Origin: Psychrobacter glacincola
GTDB taxonomy: Bacteria; Pseudomonadota; Gammaproteobacteria; Pseudomonadales; Moraxellaceae
Assembly (NCBI RefSeq): GCF_904846215.1
Contig: NZ_CAJGZK010000002.1
Span: forward strand, 219,921-283,920
Reading direction: 5' to 3'
Length of the DNA stretch: 64,000 nt
Under the pieces are notes generated by a model. That model was given only the letters and a program-made list of their open reading frames with translations, did not search any database and was not told where the DNA came from. Shown one piece after another: positions 1 through 8,592 of this stretch. The translations under genes were made by a program, and so were the position numbers. Positions within the stretch are counted from its first letter, which is position 1, and every line of letters starts with the position of its first letter.

Positions 1-684
1 CGCTTCTGTTTTTTCAGCACCCAAATGCTCCATCATGCTCGCAACCAATGACTGGTTATAAACCTTTTTCGAGCTACGTAGACACAATTTGCCTTTCCAT
101 TTTGGATCTGCCAAATCTGCATACGTTGATAACTGATCAGCGCTCACTTTACTTGGGTCATAAAAAATCGTACGAGCACGTAATGACAAACCTGTCCAAC
201 GACCTTCTGGGTCACGATACTTAGCCGGTACATTTGCTTCCAAAACGCTAGAAGCAACAGGTTGCAGTAAACCTTGCTCTGCTGCTTGCCATAAGTTACC
301 TGCATCAACGGTCAAAAGCATATCGGCTGGGGTATTTTTACCTTCAGCTTGCAGACGCGCCATCAGTGGACCATCTTTGTCTGTAACCAGCTCAACCTTC
401 ACACCCGTCTGTTCAGTATAACGATCCAACAATGGTTTGATTAGCTGCTCGTTACGTGATGAGTAGATAGTCACTGTCTGTCCATCAGCGGTAGTCGCTT
501 CTTCTTTTGCTACTTCTTGCTCAGTGCTTGGCGCAGTCGTTTCGGCATCAACAGTTTCTTCTGGCGTCGATGGCTTACTACAGCCGGCAAGGACCAACAT
601 CATGCCAAATACGGCAACTGGTAAAGTAAGCTTAGTAGAAGTTAAATTTGCACTGATCACATTCAATGACATGGCTTTCCCCAT
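1..684 (-). CDS. Fe(3+) ABC transporter substrate-binding lipoprotein (3' end outside window)
   Basis: Periplasmic iron-binding component of a FbpA/FutA-type ferric iron ABC importer. The visible 228 codons start with MGKAMSLN, followed by a hydrophobic stretch ending in a lipobox (LVLAGC), so the protein should be lipid-anchored. An acidic, low-complexity Thr/Glu linker follows, then the mature domain beginning [19 protein letters not shown], the usual opening of this family. The motif [17 protein letters not shown] also fits. The C-terminal part lies left of the window. A second in-frame ATG at 672 is an alternative start. A Fur-like site lies about 95 bp upstream. Permease and ATPase genes are not visible here. 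Family confident; the substrate could be another metal or anion. Confidence 0.85.
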   Translation of the reverse strand, partial: MGKAMSLNVISANLTSTKLTLPVAVFGMMLVLAGCSKPSTPEETVDAETTAPSTEQEVAKEEATTADGQTVTIYSSRNEQLIKPLLDRYTEQTGVKVELVTDKDGPLMARLQAEGKNTPADMLLTVDAGNLWQAAEQGLLQPVASSVLEANVPAKYRDPEGRWTGLSLRARTIFYDPSKVSADQLSTYADLADPKWKGKLCLRSSKKVYNQSLVASMMEHLGAEKTEA

Positions 685-778
685 AATAGCGCGACGGATA
701 GGTAGGATAAAACGACATTAAAAATCATGGATTGATAGGACTAAAAAGACCCTAATGTCTGGAAAGACATATACTAAT

Positions 779-797
779 GGAAATGAGATTAATTATC
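779..797 (-). promoter_or_regulatory. candidate Fur box upstream of the iron lipoprotein gene
   Basis: Read on the minus strand, this 19-mer begins GATAAT and has CATT in its right half. By hand it matches about 13 of 19 positions of the classical Fur consensus. It lies in the promoter region of the ferric iron binding-protein gene that starts at 684, where Fur control is expected. Site prediction only. Confidence 0.45.
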
Positions 798-943
798 AAT
801 ACATTTATTTGGCACCGCTATTAGCATCAATAATCGCTGATTTATGGTGTGTAGAGGGCAGCTTTTAAAGTAGTTTTTAAGCGATTTTTTGTTTTATAGC
901 GCTGAGTTTTGCCGTATTTTTTAATTAAGTTTTACATCAGTCA

Positions 944-1077
944 TATATAGTCAAAATACTCTAAAAACGCTACGCTACTGCTGTGCCCATGCAGCCTCTG
1001 TCTGCATGGGCACAGTAAGCAAGAAAAATTGATACCAGCAGTACATAATGTGTCGATATTACTTTTCACTGATATAG
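944..1077 (-). repeat. dispersed palindromic element, copy A (remodelled)
   Basis: One of seven related elements in this window, in reverse orientation relative to copies C-G. It keeps the terminal TATAG-type ends and the GCAGACAGAGGC core. The usual right arm is replaced by an inverted repeat of the loop, giving 11-bp arms TGCCCATGCAG/CTGCATGGGCA. Its high-coordinate end (1067-1077) overlaps the last codons and stop of rsmE. Confidence 0.85.
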
Positions 1078-1815
1078 TAGCCATTGCCCCAAAATAGCAT
1101 TGACCGCCGCCTCTGTGCGCAATATACGTGGACCTATATGCACCGCTTGGCAGCCTTGCTTTATGAGCAGCTCAACTTCATAATCAATCCAGCCGCCTTC
1201 TGCACCGATAAATACCATGCTTGGCAATACTGAGCTGTGAGGTGGTTCAGAGTTTTCTAGTTGTTTTTGCACATATTGTGAAAACGATAATTCAGCATAA
1301 GGGTGCGCGATAATAGCCCGATTGGTGATTAACTGCGCCAATTCGTCTTCAACAAAAGGTTTAAAACGTTTTTGCAAGCTGATACGCGGCGCGACCGTAT
1401 CAACGCCTTGTTGCAGCCCTTCTAATACAAACTCATCAAGGCGACCGAGCATCGGGCTTTGCCAGTAGCTTTTTTGTGTACGATAACTATTAATCAAAAT
1501 GATATCGCGGACGCCAAGCGCGGTCATGTCCATCATCAGGCGGCGCAATACTTTTGGGCGCGGTAATGCCAGCACTACCGTTAGGTTAAGCTTAGGTGGC
1601 GGTGCTATCGTTAACTTTACCTCACATAACTCAATACGCTCAGGCGTTATATCAGCAATGATTGCGCTGCCAAGATTACCTTTTAACTGCCCTATTTTTA
1701 GGGTATCGCCTACTTTTGCCGCCAATACTTGACTGATGTGCTCAACTTGCTTGGCTTCATTGATGTGTGCAGATTCATTAGAAAAGTTTGCAGCTGGTAA
1801 TAAGATACAGTTCAT
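1066..1815 (-). CDS. rsmE: 16S rRNA (uracil(1498)-N(3))-methyltransferase RsmE
   Basis: SAM-dependent methylation of U1498 in 16S rRNA. At 249 aa it has the normal family length. The SPOUT-fold C-terminus carries the knot motifs VFIGAEGGWIDYEVELL (about residues 202-218) and the terminal IGPRILRTEAAVNAILGQW. An N-terminal PUA-like part precedes it. It is transcribed just after waaA (20 bp apart), probably as one unit. The last codons and stop lie inside the end of repeat copy A, so the extreme C-terminus (LLYQ) may have been reshaped by that element. Confidence 0.93.
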   Translation of the reverse strand: MNCILLPAANFSNESAHINEAKQVEHISQVLAAKVGDTLKIGQLKGNLGSAIIADITPERIELCEVKLTIAPPPKLNLTVVLALPRPKVLRRLMMDMTALGVRDIILINSYRTQKSYWQSPMLGRLDEFVLEGLQQGVDTVAPRISLQKRFKPFVEDELAQLITNRAIIAHPYAELSFSQYVQKQLENSEPPHSSVLPSMVFIGAEGGWIDYEVELLIKQGCQAVHIGPRILRTEAAVNAILGQWLLYQ

Positions 1816-1835
1816 AGTGGCTCTTATTTTAAATC

Positions 1836-3491
1836 TTAGTTTAAATCTTGGCTAACATCTTGAATATTGTTTTGCATAGCATACTGCTCGATAACCTTTT
1901 CAATCATCGATAACTGACGACCCAATACGGCCTGCTGCTGCTCAGTCATCTGCGCGCCCGTTTGTCCTGCCTGTTTAGCCGCTACTAAATGACTCAGCCA
2001 ATATTTTAGTTGTTGATAAATCAGCGTCTTATCATCGACAGATTGTGGGTTTTCATTCTCTTGCTCAACACTATCAATCGCCTGATAAAAAGGGTTGTTT
2101 GGCTGATATAACGCCCCGACGCTTGCCAATTTATCCACGACGCTTTGGCAAGATTGAGTGTGAATACCCATTAACACCGGTGTCGCCACACTTGCTGGCT
2201 CAACCGGATTATGCCCACCAACATTGACCAATGAGCCGCCCACCAACGCCACATCGGCAAGGGCGTACCAATTCATCAACTCACCCATACTGTCCGCCAG
2301 ATAAACTTGGGTATTGCTATCAATGGCCTCTGCTGCACTACGCCGTGCCATACTCAAGCCTGAATTTTGAATCAGCGCTGCTACTTCATCAAAACGCTCT
2401 GGATGACGTGGGACGATAATAAGTAGCACCTCGGACAATGCAGGGTTTGACAGTAATTGCTGCTGCCATGACAGAACCGTATTCTCTTCACCACTGTGAG
2501 TGCTAGCTGCCACCCAAATTGGGCGATTACTCCTGCCCAAATCACTTGCCGTCACACTCGTTTTTTCTACTAACTCTGGCTGCTCGCTATTTTCAGTATC
2601 AACATCAATCGCCTTTTCATCATCTGCCTCATGCATATTAGACAATTTAGGCGTATTGATGACCCATTTTAGTGAGCCTGCCACGCGGATTTGAGCACTA
2701 TGTGCGCCCAATTGGCGAAAGCGTTTGGCGGAGTCATTATCCTGCGCAATGATTAAGCTGAGATTTTTCATCATACTGGTACTGACGGCACCAATCTTTT
2801 GATAGCTTTTAAAGGATGCTGCTGACAGTCGTCCATTGACCAAGACACTTGGAATATGATGCTCAGACAATTTGGTTAAGATGTTTGCCCATAGCTCTGT
2901 TTCTACAAACAGGGCAGCAACAGGTTGCACATGAGTCAAAAAGCGCTCAATCACCGCCGGACTGTCAACCGGCACATAGCTGTGACTCAATCGACCTTGC
3001 GCAATCTCTTCTGCAAATCGACTGGCACCACGCGCAAAACCAGTCTGGGTAGTATTGGTCAGCCATATCCGATAACCACGAGCCAATAGTGCATCCAATA
3101 ATGGCGCAACGGTATTGGTTTCCCCTAGCGAGACCGCATGGCACCAGATGGTGTGGTTTTGATTATTAGCATGGATGCTGCTATGTAAAGTCGCATCTGG
3201 CATACAAGTGTTTGTCGCTACAGGAGGCGCAGGATAACGTTTACCAAAACGCTGCTCAACTTCTTGCTGATAATTATCACGCCTATGTGAGCGGCGCCAT
3301 ACTTGCAGCCGATATAGCGGCTTTAATACGCCTATGCCCACTTGATAATATACAGGCGGTTTATAAGCTGTCCGGCTTTGCATAGGCAAGGCATTATTGG
3401 AAGGATTTTTTGAGATGTCAGAAGATGGCATGCAAAAGCCCAGATAATTAATGGAGCAGATAATAGGAGTCGCGCATAAAAAACGCACCAA
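1836..3491 (-). CDS. waaA: 3-deoxy-D-manno-octulosonic acid (Kdo) transferase WaaA
   Basis: Inner-membrane glycosyltransferase that adds Kdo from CMP-Kdo to lipid A precursor. Recognisable family motifs are IWCHAVSLGETNTVAPLL, LFVETELWANIL, IRVAGSLKWV and, near the C-terminus, ALVGGSLVNVGGHNPVEPASVATPVLMG. At 551 aa it is longer than the usual 420-430 aa. The extra length is an N-terminal tail of about 50 residues, an insert around residues 275-315 and a C-terminal tail. The first ATG has only a weak AGGT ribosome site; MPSSD at 3431 is an alternative. The rsmE gene follows directly. Confidence 0.92.
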   Translation of the reverse strand: MVRFLCATPIICSINYLGFCMPSSDISKNPSNNALPMQSRTAYKPPVYYQVGIGVLKPLYRLQVWRRSHRRDNYQQEVEQRFGKRYPAPPVATNTCMPDATLHSSIHANNQNHTIWCHAVSLGETNTVAPLLDALLARGYRIWLTNTTQTGFARGASRFAEEIAQGRLSHSYVPVDSPAVIERFLTHVQPVAALFVETELWANILTKLSEHHIPSVLVNGRLSAASFKSYQKIGAVSTSMMKNLSLIIAQDNDSAKRFRQLGAHSAQIRVAGSLKWVINTPKLSNMHEADDEKAIDVDTENSEQPELVEKTSVTASDLGRSNRPIWVAASTHSGEENTVLSWQQQLLSNPALSEVLLIIVPRHPERFDEVAALIQNSGLSMARRSAAEAIDSNTQVYLADSMGELMNWYALADVALVGGSLVNVGGHNPVEPASVATPVLMGIHTQSCQSVVDKLASVGALYQPNNPFYQAIDSVEQENENPQSVDDKTLIYQQLKYWLSHLVAAKQAGQTGAQMTEQQQAVLGRQLSMIEKVIEQYAMQNNIQDVSQDLN

Positions 3492-3553
3492 TTCTACCTG
3501 AATTTATTGCTGAACAATACGCTTTTAAATTCAGAAATATGAGTCATCGTTTT

Positions 3554-5095
3554 TTAGACCAGAATAATGATGAGTAAGGCTATCACGATAATCACTGCAA
3601 ACAGTAGCTGATAGCGCTTAAGACTATGCTGCTCTTGCTTTTGGCTGTTGATTAACACCTGCGCTTGTTGCCACTGACTGACCAAGCTTGCTGCTTCTAT
3701 GTGACCGTTTTCTGCGGCTTGCTCGAGCCAATATTTGCCGATCTCAAGGTCTTGAGTCACCCCTACGCCTTGATAATACATTTTACTCATTAAACGCTGG
3801 GCTCGACTGTCATTTTTGCTCGCTGCTTGTTTCACCCATTCAACCCCGGCTGCTATCCCAACCCCTTTATCCGCGCCTTCGTTTGCTATCAGACCTTCGC
3901 CAAGCAACTCATACATTGCTAAGCGCAACATTGCAGCGCTGTTTCCTGCATTGGCAGCGTCTTCTAATCCCAACAAGGCTTGCTGCTTTGCTTGCAGATG
4001 CGCCTCTGAAAAGACAACTTGCTGACGGGGTTTTTCTTGCTTTGCAATATGACGCTCAAACTGGTCTAAAACTTTACAAGCCTGCTTATATTCAGTCTTG
4101 CCAGTAGTCTGTGTGACTTCTATCTCATGTAGCTCTGTTAATAATTGGCTAAACATCTCTGGCGTTGGCGAATTTTTTGCGACTGGCGTGGTCTTTACTG
4201 GTTCTAGTATAAATGTTGCCGCTGCTATGGGCGCTACCGCTGCGTTGGTTATTTCTATATCTTTTGCTAATGGCATTGATGTAATTGTAGTAGCTGCTAT
4301 AGACGATACATTACCCACCTTGTCATCTGAAAGTTGATTTGTCGCCATCTCTATGGACGACTTACTATTCGAATAAAGGGATGTGCTGCTATTTTCAGGG
4401 CTTACTTTCTCAATAAATGCCTTTTCATTTGCTGTTTGGGTGTTTGGTTTATCGGCTATGGTCGCATCAATCAGATGAGGCTGATGATTCACCGCTTTTG
4501 GTAATCTGGCACTGACCGCTTGGTATAAGCCGCTAGCGACTTGAATACCTTGCGCCGATTTAAACGCGCGGTCGATATGACCAAACAGACGCACCCCTAT
4601 CGGTTCTAAAGCAAAGAAAAGCGGCATAGTACCTTTATCACTGCTATTTTCAGTATTAACATCAGTATTAACATCAGTATTCACATCAGTATCAGCGACA
4701 TAAAACATCGCCATATGCTGATAAAAGTCGTCTGTCGTCAGTACTAACTCAGGATAGCGGGCATCTAGCTCAAATTGACCAAACCACCTTGGCGATTGTT
4801 GCCATTGCTGCGCCAATACCCTACCAGCATAAAACGCCAAAAACACCATAAAATTACGATAGCGTTCGTCTTTTAATAACGTTACTTCATCCCAAATGCC
4901 TGCTTTGACCATATTACGGCGTATCTGAGACAGTAACGTATCTATACGCTGCAAGCTTGCTAGCGATTCATCCAAGCTACAGTGATGCAAATCTACTTCA
5001 TAAGCAATACCGCCTGCCACAGCACGCCTTGCCAAAAAATCTTGCCAATAACCTGCTGCAATATAATCAAGGGGCGTTAAGGGCGATGCAGACAT
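3554..5095 (-). CDS. tail-anchored protein with C-terminal Sel1-like repeats
   Basis: Function not recognised. The 513-aa protein has an N-terminal globular region of about 160 residues. A low-complexity middle follows, containing three DVNT units coded by a 12-nt tandem repeat and a long Ser/Thr/Ala-rich spacer. Two or three Sel1-type helical repeats come next (ALLGLEDAANAGNSAAMLRLA; AAGVEWVKQAASKNDSRAQRLM; IGKYWLEQAAENGHIEAASLV). It ends in a single hydrophobic segment (LLFAVIIVIALLIIILV). This arrangement predicts a cytoplasmic protein held by a C-terminal membrane anchor, with the repeats acting in protein-protein contact. Start chosen at 5095 (MSASPL) because AAAGGA lies upstream; an in-frame ATG at 5128 is possible. 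Confidence 0.8.
   Translation of the reverse strand: MSASPLTPLDYIAAGYWQDFLARRAVAGGIAYEVDLHHCSLDESLASLQRIDTLLSQIRRNMVKAGIWDEVTLLKDERYRNFMVFLAFYAGRVLAQQWQQSPRWFGQFELDARYPELVLTTDDFYQHMAMFYVADTDVNTDVNTDVNTENSSDKGTMPLFFALEPIGVRLFGHIDRAFKSAQGIQVASGLYQAVSARLPKAVNHQPHLIDATIADKPNTQTANEKAFIEKVSPENSSTSLYSNSKSSIEMATNQLSDDKVGNVSSIAATTITSMPLAKDIEITNAAVAPIAAATFILEPVKTTPVAKNSPTPEMFSQLLTELHEIEVTQTTGKTEYKQACKVLDQFERHIAKQEKPRQQVVFSEAHLQAKQQALLGLEDAANAGNSAAMLRLAMYELLGEGLIANEGADKGVGIAAGVEWVKQAASKNDSRAQRLMSKMYYQGVGVTQDLEIGKYWLEQAAENGHIEAASLVSQWQQAQVLINSQKQEQHSLKRYQLLFAVIIVIALLIIILV
4651..4692. repeat. 12-bp in-frame tandem repeat (about 3.5 units)
   Basis: The unit CAGTATTAACAT is repeated three times with one late substitution, plus half a unit. 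It codes for DVNT on the minus strand inside the Sel1-repeat protein. The unit length keeps the frame, so slippage would change protein length without breaking it. Confidence 0.85.
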
Positions 5096-5197
5096 AAGAA
5101 GCGCGTATCCTTTAAAAAAGTAAATCAATCATAGAGGCCATGAGCGAGAGGCAGTCATACAAAATATAGTGCTTACCTTAGCTTAAAATATGCAGTG

Positions 5198-6841
5198 CTA
5201 CAATAATGGACTGAATAAGCGTATCACATTATCAAACAATCGCTCAGCCTTATGTCGCTGTTGCCACTCATCCAAGCCCAAAAAACGACAGCTTTGTAAA
5301 TACGACTCTTGGCAAGCGGCAACTTGGGCGACCATTTCAGGCGTATAAATTGCCAAACTGACTTCCATGTTCAAATAAAAACTGCGCATATCGATATTGA
5401 CAGTACCAAACAGACAATAATCATCATCAATAACCACCGTTTTGGCATGTAACAGACCGCCTTTAAACAAAGCAATGGTCACGCCCGCCTCTAATAGCTC
5501 TTGATAATACGCTTGCGAGGCATGCTGAACCAAAAACGAATCGACCTTTTCGGGGATAATCAGCGTGACTTTGACGCCGCGCTTGGCTGCCGTTACCAGT
5601 GCACTTGATAAGGCTTCGTCCGGCACAAAGTATGGCGTTGTGATACAAATACAGTGGTTGGCGCGATGTAAAGCCGTCACTAAGGTACTATAGATAACAT
5701 GGGCAGTCACTTGCGGCGCTGAAGGAATCAGCTGTGCGACCACGCCTTTTACCACCGGCATTTGCGCAATCACGGTCGACATCGCTCCAGTACAAGGCAA
5801 TTCTGTATTCTCTGGCGCGTCATCCAATACTTTGATGCGACTATTAAGATCGTTAATCGTCGGATTGCGCACATACAGCTTACGCGTATAGCTATTGACT
5901 CGTTGATGCAGCGCGTCTAGATTGTCACTATTTTCAGCGCCAATATCGGTCACCACTACTTTTGCCATTGCCGTCGCAATGCTAATGTTATTATCGCTGA
6001 CACTGCGTATCGCCACATCAATCCATTCACCGACGTCTTTATTCTGCTTAAAAAACTTAGGGTCAACCAAATTAAAGCTACCGATATAACCAATATACTC
6101 ATCAATAACCACGATTTTGCGATGATTACGCAAATCTGAGCGCTTGAACAAGGTTTTAAACAGCCCTACTGGCAATGACTGATGGACAAAAACGCCTGCT
6201 TTTTCTAATTTTCGATGGGCGTTACTGTTAAAAAAGCTAAAACTCCCCACACTATCAATCAGAATATGACATTCAATGCCGCGCTGAGCGGCTGCCATCA
6301 ACGCCTCTATGACATCAAGCACTTGCCCCTTGGGGTACATAATATAAAACTCCATCAAAATAGTGCGCTGAGCAGCATTGATGTCGTCAATCAGACGTTT
6401 AAAGATAATATTAACGTGCGTTAGTAGCTGCATGTCATGGTCTGAGAACACCCCAAACCCTGTCCAGCGCGTACCAATCTGGCTAACGCCGCGGTAATGG
6501 GTCGGCAACACCTCTTGACCTTCATCAAACACCAAGCGCTCTCGCTGCGCCATCTCATTCATCAATAGCCTCGCCTGATCCATGCGCTGACGATAACGTC
6601 GACCAATCATCGGCTCACCGACCAGCACATAAGCAATCAGGCCAAAAATTGGCAAAGTAAACAAAACCGCTATCCATGCGATTGCCACCCCAATATTGCG
6701 CTGCACCGAGACAATGCGCAAAGTCATCACAATCATAAGAATAATATGAAACATCAGACCAAGCCCAGCAAAGTCAGTCCATGACCATGCTGCCACTTGC
6801 TGCTCAGTAGTAGATAAAGCTTCTATTGTTTTCGCCTCCAA
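5198..6841 (-). CDS. cls: cardiolipin synthase (phospholipase D family)
   Basis: Condenses two phosphatidylglycerols, or PG with another phospholipid, into cardiolipin at the inner membrane. The 547-aa protein starts with two membrane helices (about residues 24-45 and 52-72). Two PLD catalytic motifs follow: HRKIVVIDEYIGYIGSFN (about residue 240) and HAKTVVIDDDYCLFGTVNID (about residue 466). Both have the His, Lys and Asp of HxKx4D. Length and layout match bacterial ClsA-type enzymes. It stands alone on the minus strand, separated from its neighbours by short gaps. Confidence 0.93.
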   Translation of the reverse strand: MEAKTIEALSTTEQQVAAWSWTDFAGLGLMFHIILMIVMTLRIVSVQRNIGVAIAWIAVLFTLPIFGLIAYVLVGEPMIGRRYRQRMDQARLLMNEMAQRERLVFDEGQEVLPTHYRGVSQIGTRWTGFGVFSDHDMQLLTHVNIIFKRLIDDINAAQRTILMEFYIMYPKGQVLDVIEALMAAAQRGIECHILIDSVGSFSFFNSNAHRKLEKAGVFVHQSLPVGLFKTLFKRSDLRNHRKIVVIDEYIGYIGSFNLVDPKFFKQNKDVGEWIDVAIRSVSDNNISIATAMAKVVVTDIGAENSDNLDALHQRVNSYTRKLYVRNPTINDLNSRIKVLDDAPENTELPCTGAMSTVIAQMPVVKGVVAQLIPSAPQVTAHVIYSTLVTALHRANHCICITTPYFVPDEALSSALVTAAKRGVKVTLIIPEKVDSFLVQHASQAYYQELLEAGVTIALFKGGLLHAKTVVIDDDYCLFGTVNIDMRSFYLNMEVSLAIYTPEMVAQVAACQESYLQSCRFLGLDEWQQRHKAERLFDNVIRLFSPLL

Positions 6842-7015
6842 CCTTTAATAGCACACTATAATCAAATATCACCCATCAAGTATAGAGGCTTTTATCCGCC
6901 GCGCAACAGATAACTATTAGTTAAATAGGTAGTTGCTATAGGGACTGTCACATCACCTAACCATACTCTCAAACCCCCGTTTAGCACTCATTTTATAAAA
7001 AATGTGAAATAGTAT

Positions 7016-7043
7016 TTGACAGCCTTAGGTAAATCTATATAAT
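7016..7043 (+). promoter_or_regulatory. sigma-70 promoter of the tRNA-Val/tRNA-Asp operon
   Basis: A TTGACA box at 7016-7021 and a TATAAT box at 7038-7043 are separated by 16 bp. Both hexamers are perfect consensus. The first tRNA begins about 80 bp downstream. Confidence 0.85.
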
Positions 7044-7122
7044 ACACTCCCACAGCAGCAGAGCTTAGTGACAAACTTAGAGCTCGGTTGATGTTGAATA
7101 AATTGCACTGCAATTGTTCGAA

Positions 7123-7198
7123 GGGTGATTAGCTCAGTTGGTAGAGCGTCTGCCTTACACGCAGAATGTCGGCGGTTCGAATCCGTCATCACCCACCA
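7123..7198 (+). tRNA. tRNA-Val (anticodon TAC)
   Basis: A full cloverleaf can be drawn. The acceptor stem is GGGTGAT/ATCACCC and the D loop has AGCTCAGTTGGTAGAGC. The anticodon stem is CTGCC/GGCAG-type with TAC in the loop, the T loop is GGTTCGAATCC, and the CCA is encoded. The anticodon reads GUA (valine). It is followed 54 bp later by tRNA-Asp in the same unit. Confidence 0.96.
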
Positions 7199-7252
7199 CT
7201 ATTTTAGCGAAGTGGACCTCTTCATACAGGTGAAACGTTAAAGATGACCTAA

Positions 7253-7329
7253 GCAGCGGTAGTTCAGTTGGTTAGAATACCGGCCTGTCACGCCGGGGGT
7301 CGCGGGTTCGAGTCCCGTCCGCTGCGCCA
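7253..7329 (+). tRNA. tRNA-Asp (anticodon GTC)
   Basis: The acceptor stem GCAGCGG pairs with CCGCTGC. The anticodon arm reads CCGGCCTGTCACGCCGG with GTC in the loop, the T arm is CGGGTTCGAGTCCCG, and the CCA is encoded. It is co-transcribed with the preceding tRNA-Val and followed by a terminator. Confidence 0.96.
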
Positions 7330-7361
7330 TATTTAAAACTTAGTTTTAATACAAAAGTTTC

Positions 7362-7392
7362 AACCTCAAGTATTTATATTTGAGGTTTTTTT
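7362..7392 (+). terminator. rho-independent terminator of the tRNA operon
   Basis: The stem AACCTCAA/TTGAGGTT (7362-7369 with 7380-7387) has a 10-nt loop and is followed by a T run. It sits 33 bp after tRNA-Asp. Confidence 0.85.
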
Positions 7393-7525
7393 GTGTCTGT
7401 GTATTTATACAAGTTATTGATTTATAAATAATTATTACTGATAAATCATTATCACCTCAAAACTGACTGACGCCTTACCCTCTTCTCTTATCTGTCTTTG
7501 ATAGCAACCCATCTTCATTGTTAGC

Positions 7526-7561
7526 GTCACCATTTCAATACTCGGTGACCAAATGGTGACC
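7526..7561. other. orphan cluster of GGTGACC-type sites shared with the integrative element at 41.9 kb
   Basis: GTCACC at 7526 is followed by two GGTGACC units at 7544 and 7555, exactly 11 bp apart. The 20 bases 7541-7560 (CTCGGTGACCAAATGGTGAC) are identical to 41931-41950, next to the tRNA-Val(GAC) integration site. The first and last units also form an inverted pair (GTCACCATTT/AAATGGTGAC). I read this as a leftover integrase arm-site cluster beside a tRNA locus. The rest of 7393-7838 holds no gene I can support. Confidence 0.55.
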
Positions 7562-7838
7562 ATCCTTATCCGTTTACATGACATACTCATGATTTGATGA
7601 ATGTTCATTAAAGAAAATGTTATGTTGTATGTCGCCAAAATAATTTTTATACCGGTCAATCGTCAACCCTATTCATGAGGACAGTGTTTGGAGTCGGCTA
7701 ACCAATAATAAGATCAAATGCCCACCTGTGCTCATATGGCTGCCTCAGGCAAATACGGAATGAGTGGATATTGAGCATACTGTACCGTGACAAATAATGA
7801 ATAAAGTATAATTTATTGAATCATTAAGGGTCTTTATT

Positions 7839-8318
7839 ATGAAACGTACCAATCAATTACAGCCTTTATCTCGCCAGCATCACCTTGGGCTTAACTTATC
7901 TCGCCATGCTAAAGAATGTACTGATGAATCTGCAGAGATTGCCAAGCATTGGCATCATCTCACCTCTTATATAAGCGATATGAAAGCTCACTTTGAGATT
8001 GAAGACACCTTAATCGCCCATGCTTTAGCGCCTTACCGCGCCTCGCACTCTGACGTTGCCTCGGTACTTGATACGCTTGATGGTCAGCATCAGCAGCTCT
8101 ATAAATTGATAGATGAAACCGAGCGTTCACAGAAATCTATCGATAAAGAGGTAACTGCGGCGCAAGTTCAAGCATTAGGCACGCTTTTATACGACCATAT
8201 TCGTTTTGAAGAGCGAGAGTTATACCCAATGGTAGAGAAATATCTAACAGAAGCAGAACTGGACGCTGTTTATACAGCAAGTCCAGACAGTATTAAGCGT
8301 GCCGATGAAAATCGCTGA
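7839..8318 (+). CDS. hemerythrin HHE cation-binding domain protein
   Basis: A predicted four-helix di-iron protein of 159 aa. The metal-ligand pattern is visible: RQHHLGLNLSRH (about residues 13-24), KAHFEIED (about 51-58), DGQHQQL (about 82-88) and YDHIRFEERELYP (about 118-130). These give the His and Glu ligands of the HHE family. Possible roles are oxygen, NO or iron handling; the sequence does not decide. It is a single gene on the plus strand, convergent with orn. Confidence 0.88.
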   Translation: MKRTNQLQPLSRQHHLGLNLSRHAKECTDESAEIAKHWHHLTSYISDMKAHFEIEDTLIAHALAPYRASHSDVASVLDTLDGQHQQLYKLIDETERSQKSIDKEVTAAQVQALGTLLYDHIRFEERELYPMVEKYLTEAELDAVYTASPDSIKRADENR

Positions 8319-8327
8319 CTGCAATAA

Positions 8328-8465
8328 TATAGTTAAAATATCTCAAAAACGCTACAGTGCTGCTGGTATAAATTTTTTGCAGCCTCTGTCTGCATAGGCA
8401 CAGCAAGCAAGAAAAATTAATACCAGCAGTACTTGATGTATCGATATTACTTTTCTCTGACTATA
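8328..8465 (-). repeat. dispersed palindromic element, copy B
   Basis: A 138-bp element in reverse orientation with TATAGT.../...GACTATA ends. It begins 10 bp after the hemerythrin stop codon. The arms TACTGCTGG-type and CCAGCAGTA pair around the GCAGACAGAGGC core. It lies between two convergent genes. Confidence 0.9.
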
Positions 8466-8503
8466 AGATAAAACGTTGATAACATCTTACTTTTAAGTGA
8501 TTC

Positions 8504-8564
8504 AAAAAAAGTCCTCAGACAAACCAGCCCAATAATGGCGCTAGATTCGTTTGAAGACTTTTTT
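8504..8564. terminator. bidirectional terminator between hemerythrin gene and orn
   Basis: AAAAAAAGTC at the left pairs with GACTTTTTT at the right, with further pairing ACAAAC/GTTTG inside. Convergent genes lie on both sides and T runs are present in both directions. Confidence 0.6.
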
Positions 8565-8592
8565 CTTATCATGCTACAGGTTAGCTTATATT

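Noticed and set aside
7435..7659. 74-codon minus-strand frame next to the tRNA-Asp terminator
   Set aside because: No ribosome site and no recognisable domain; the frame crosses the GGTGACC site cluster, which explains its repeated MVT-like residues.
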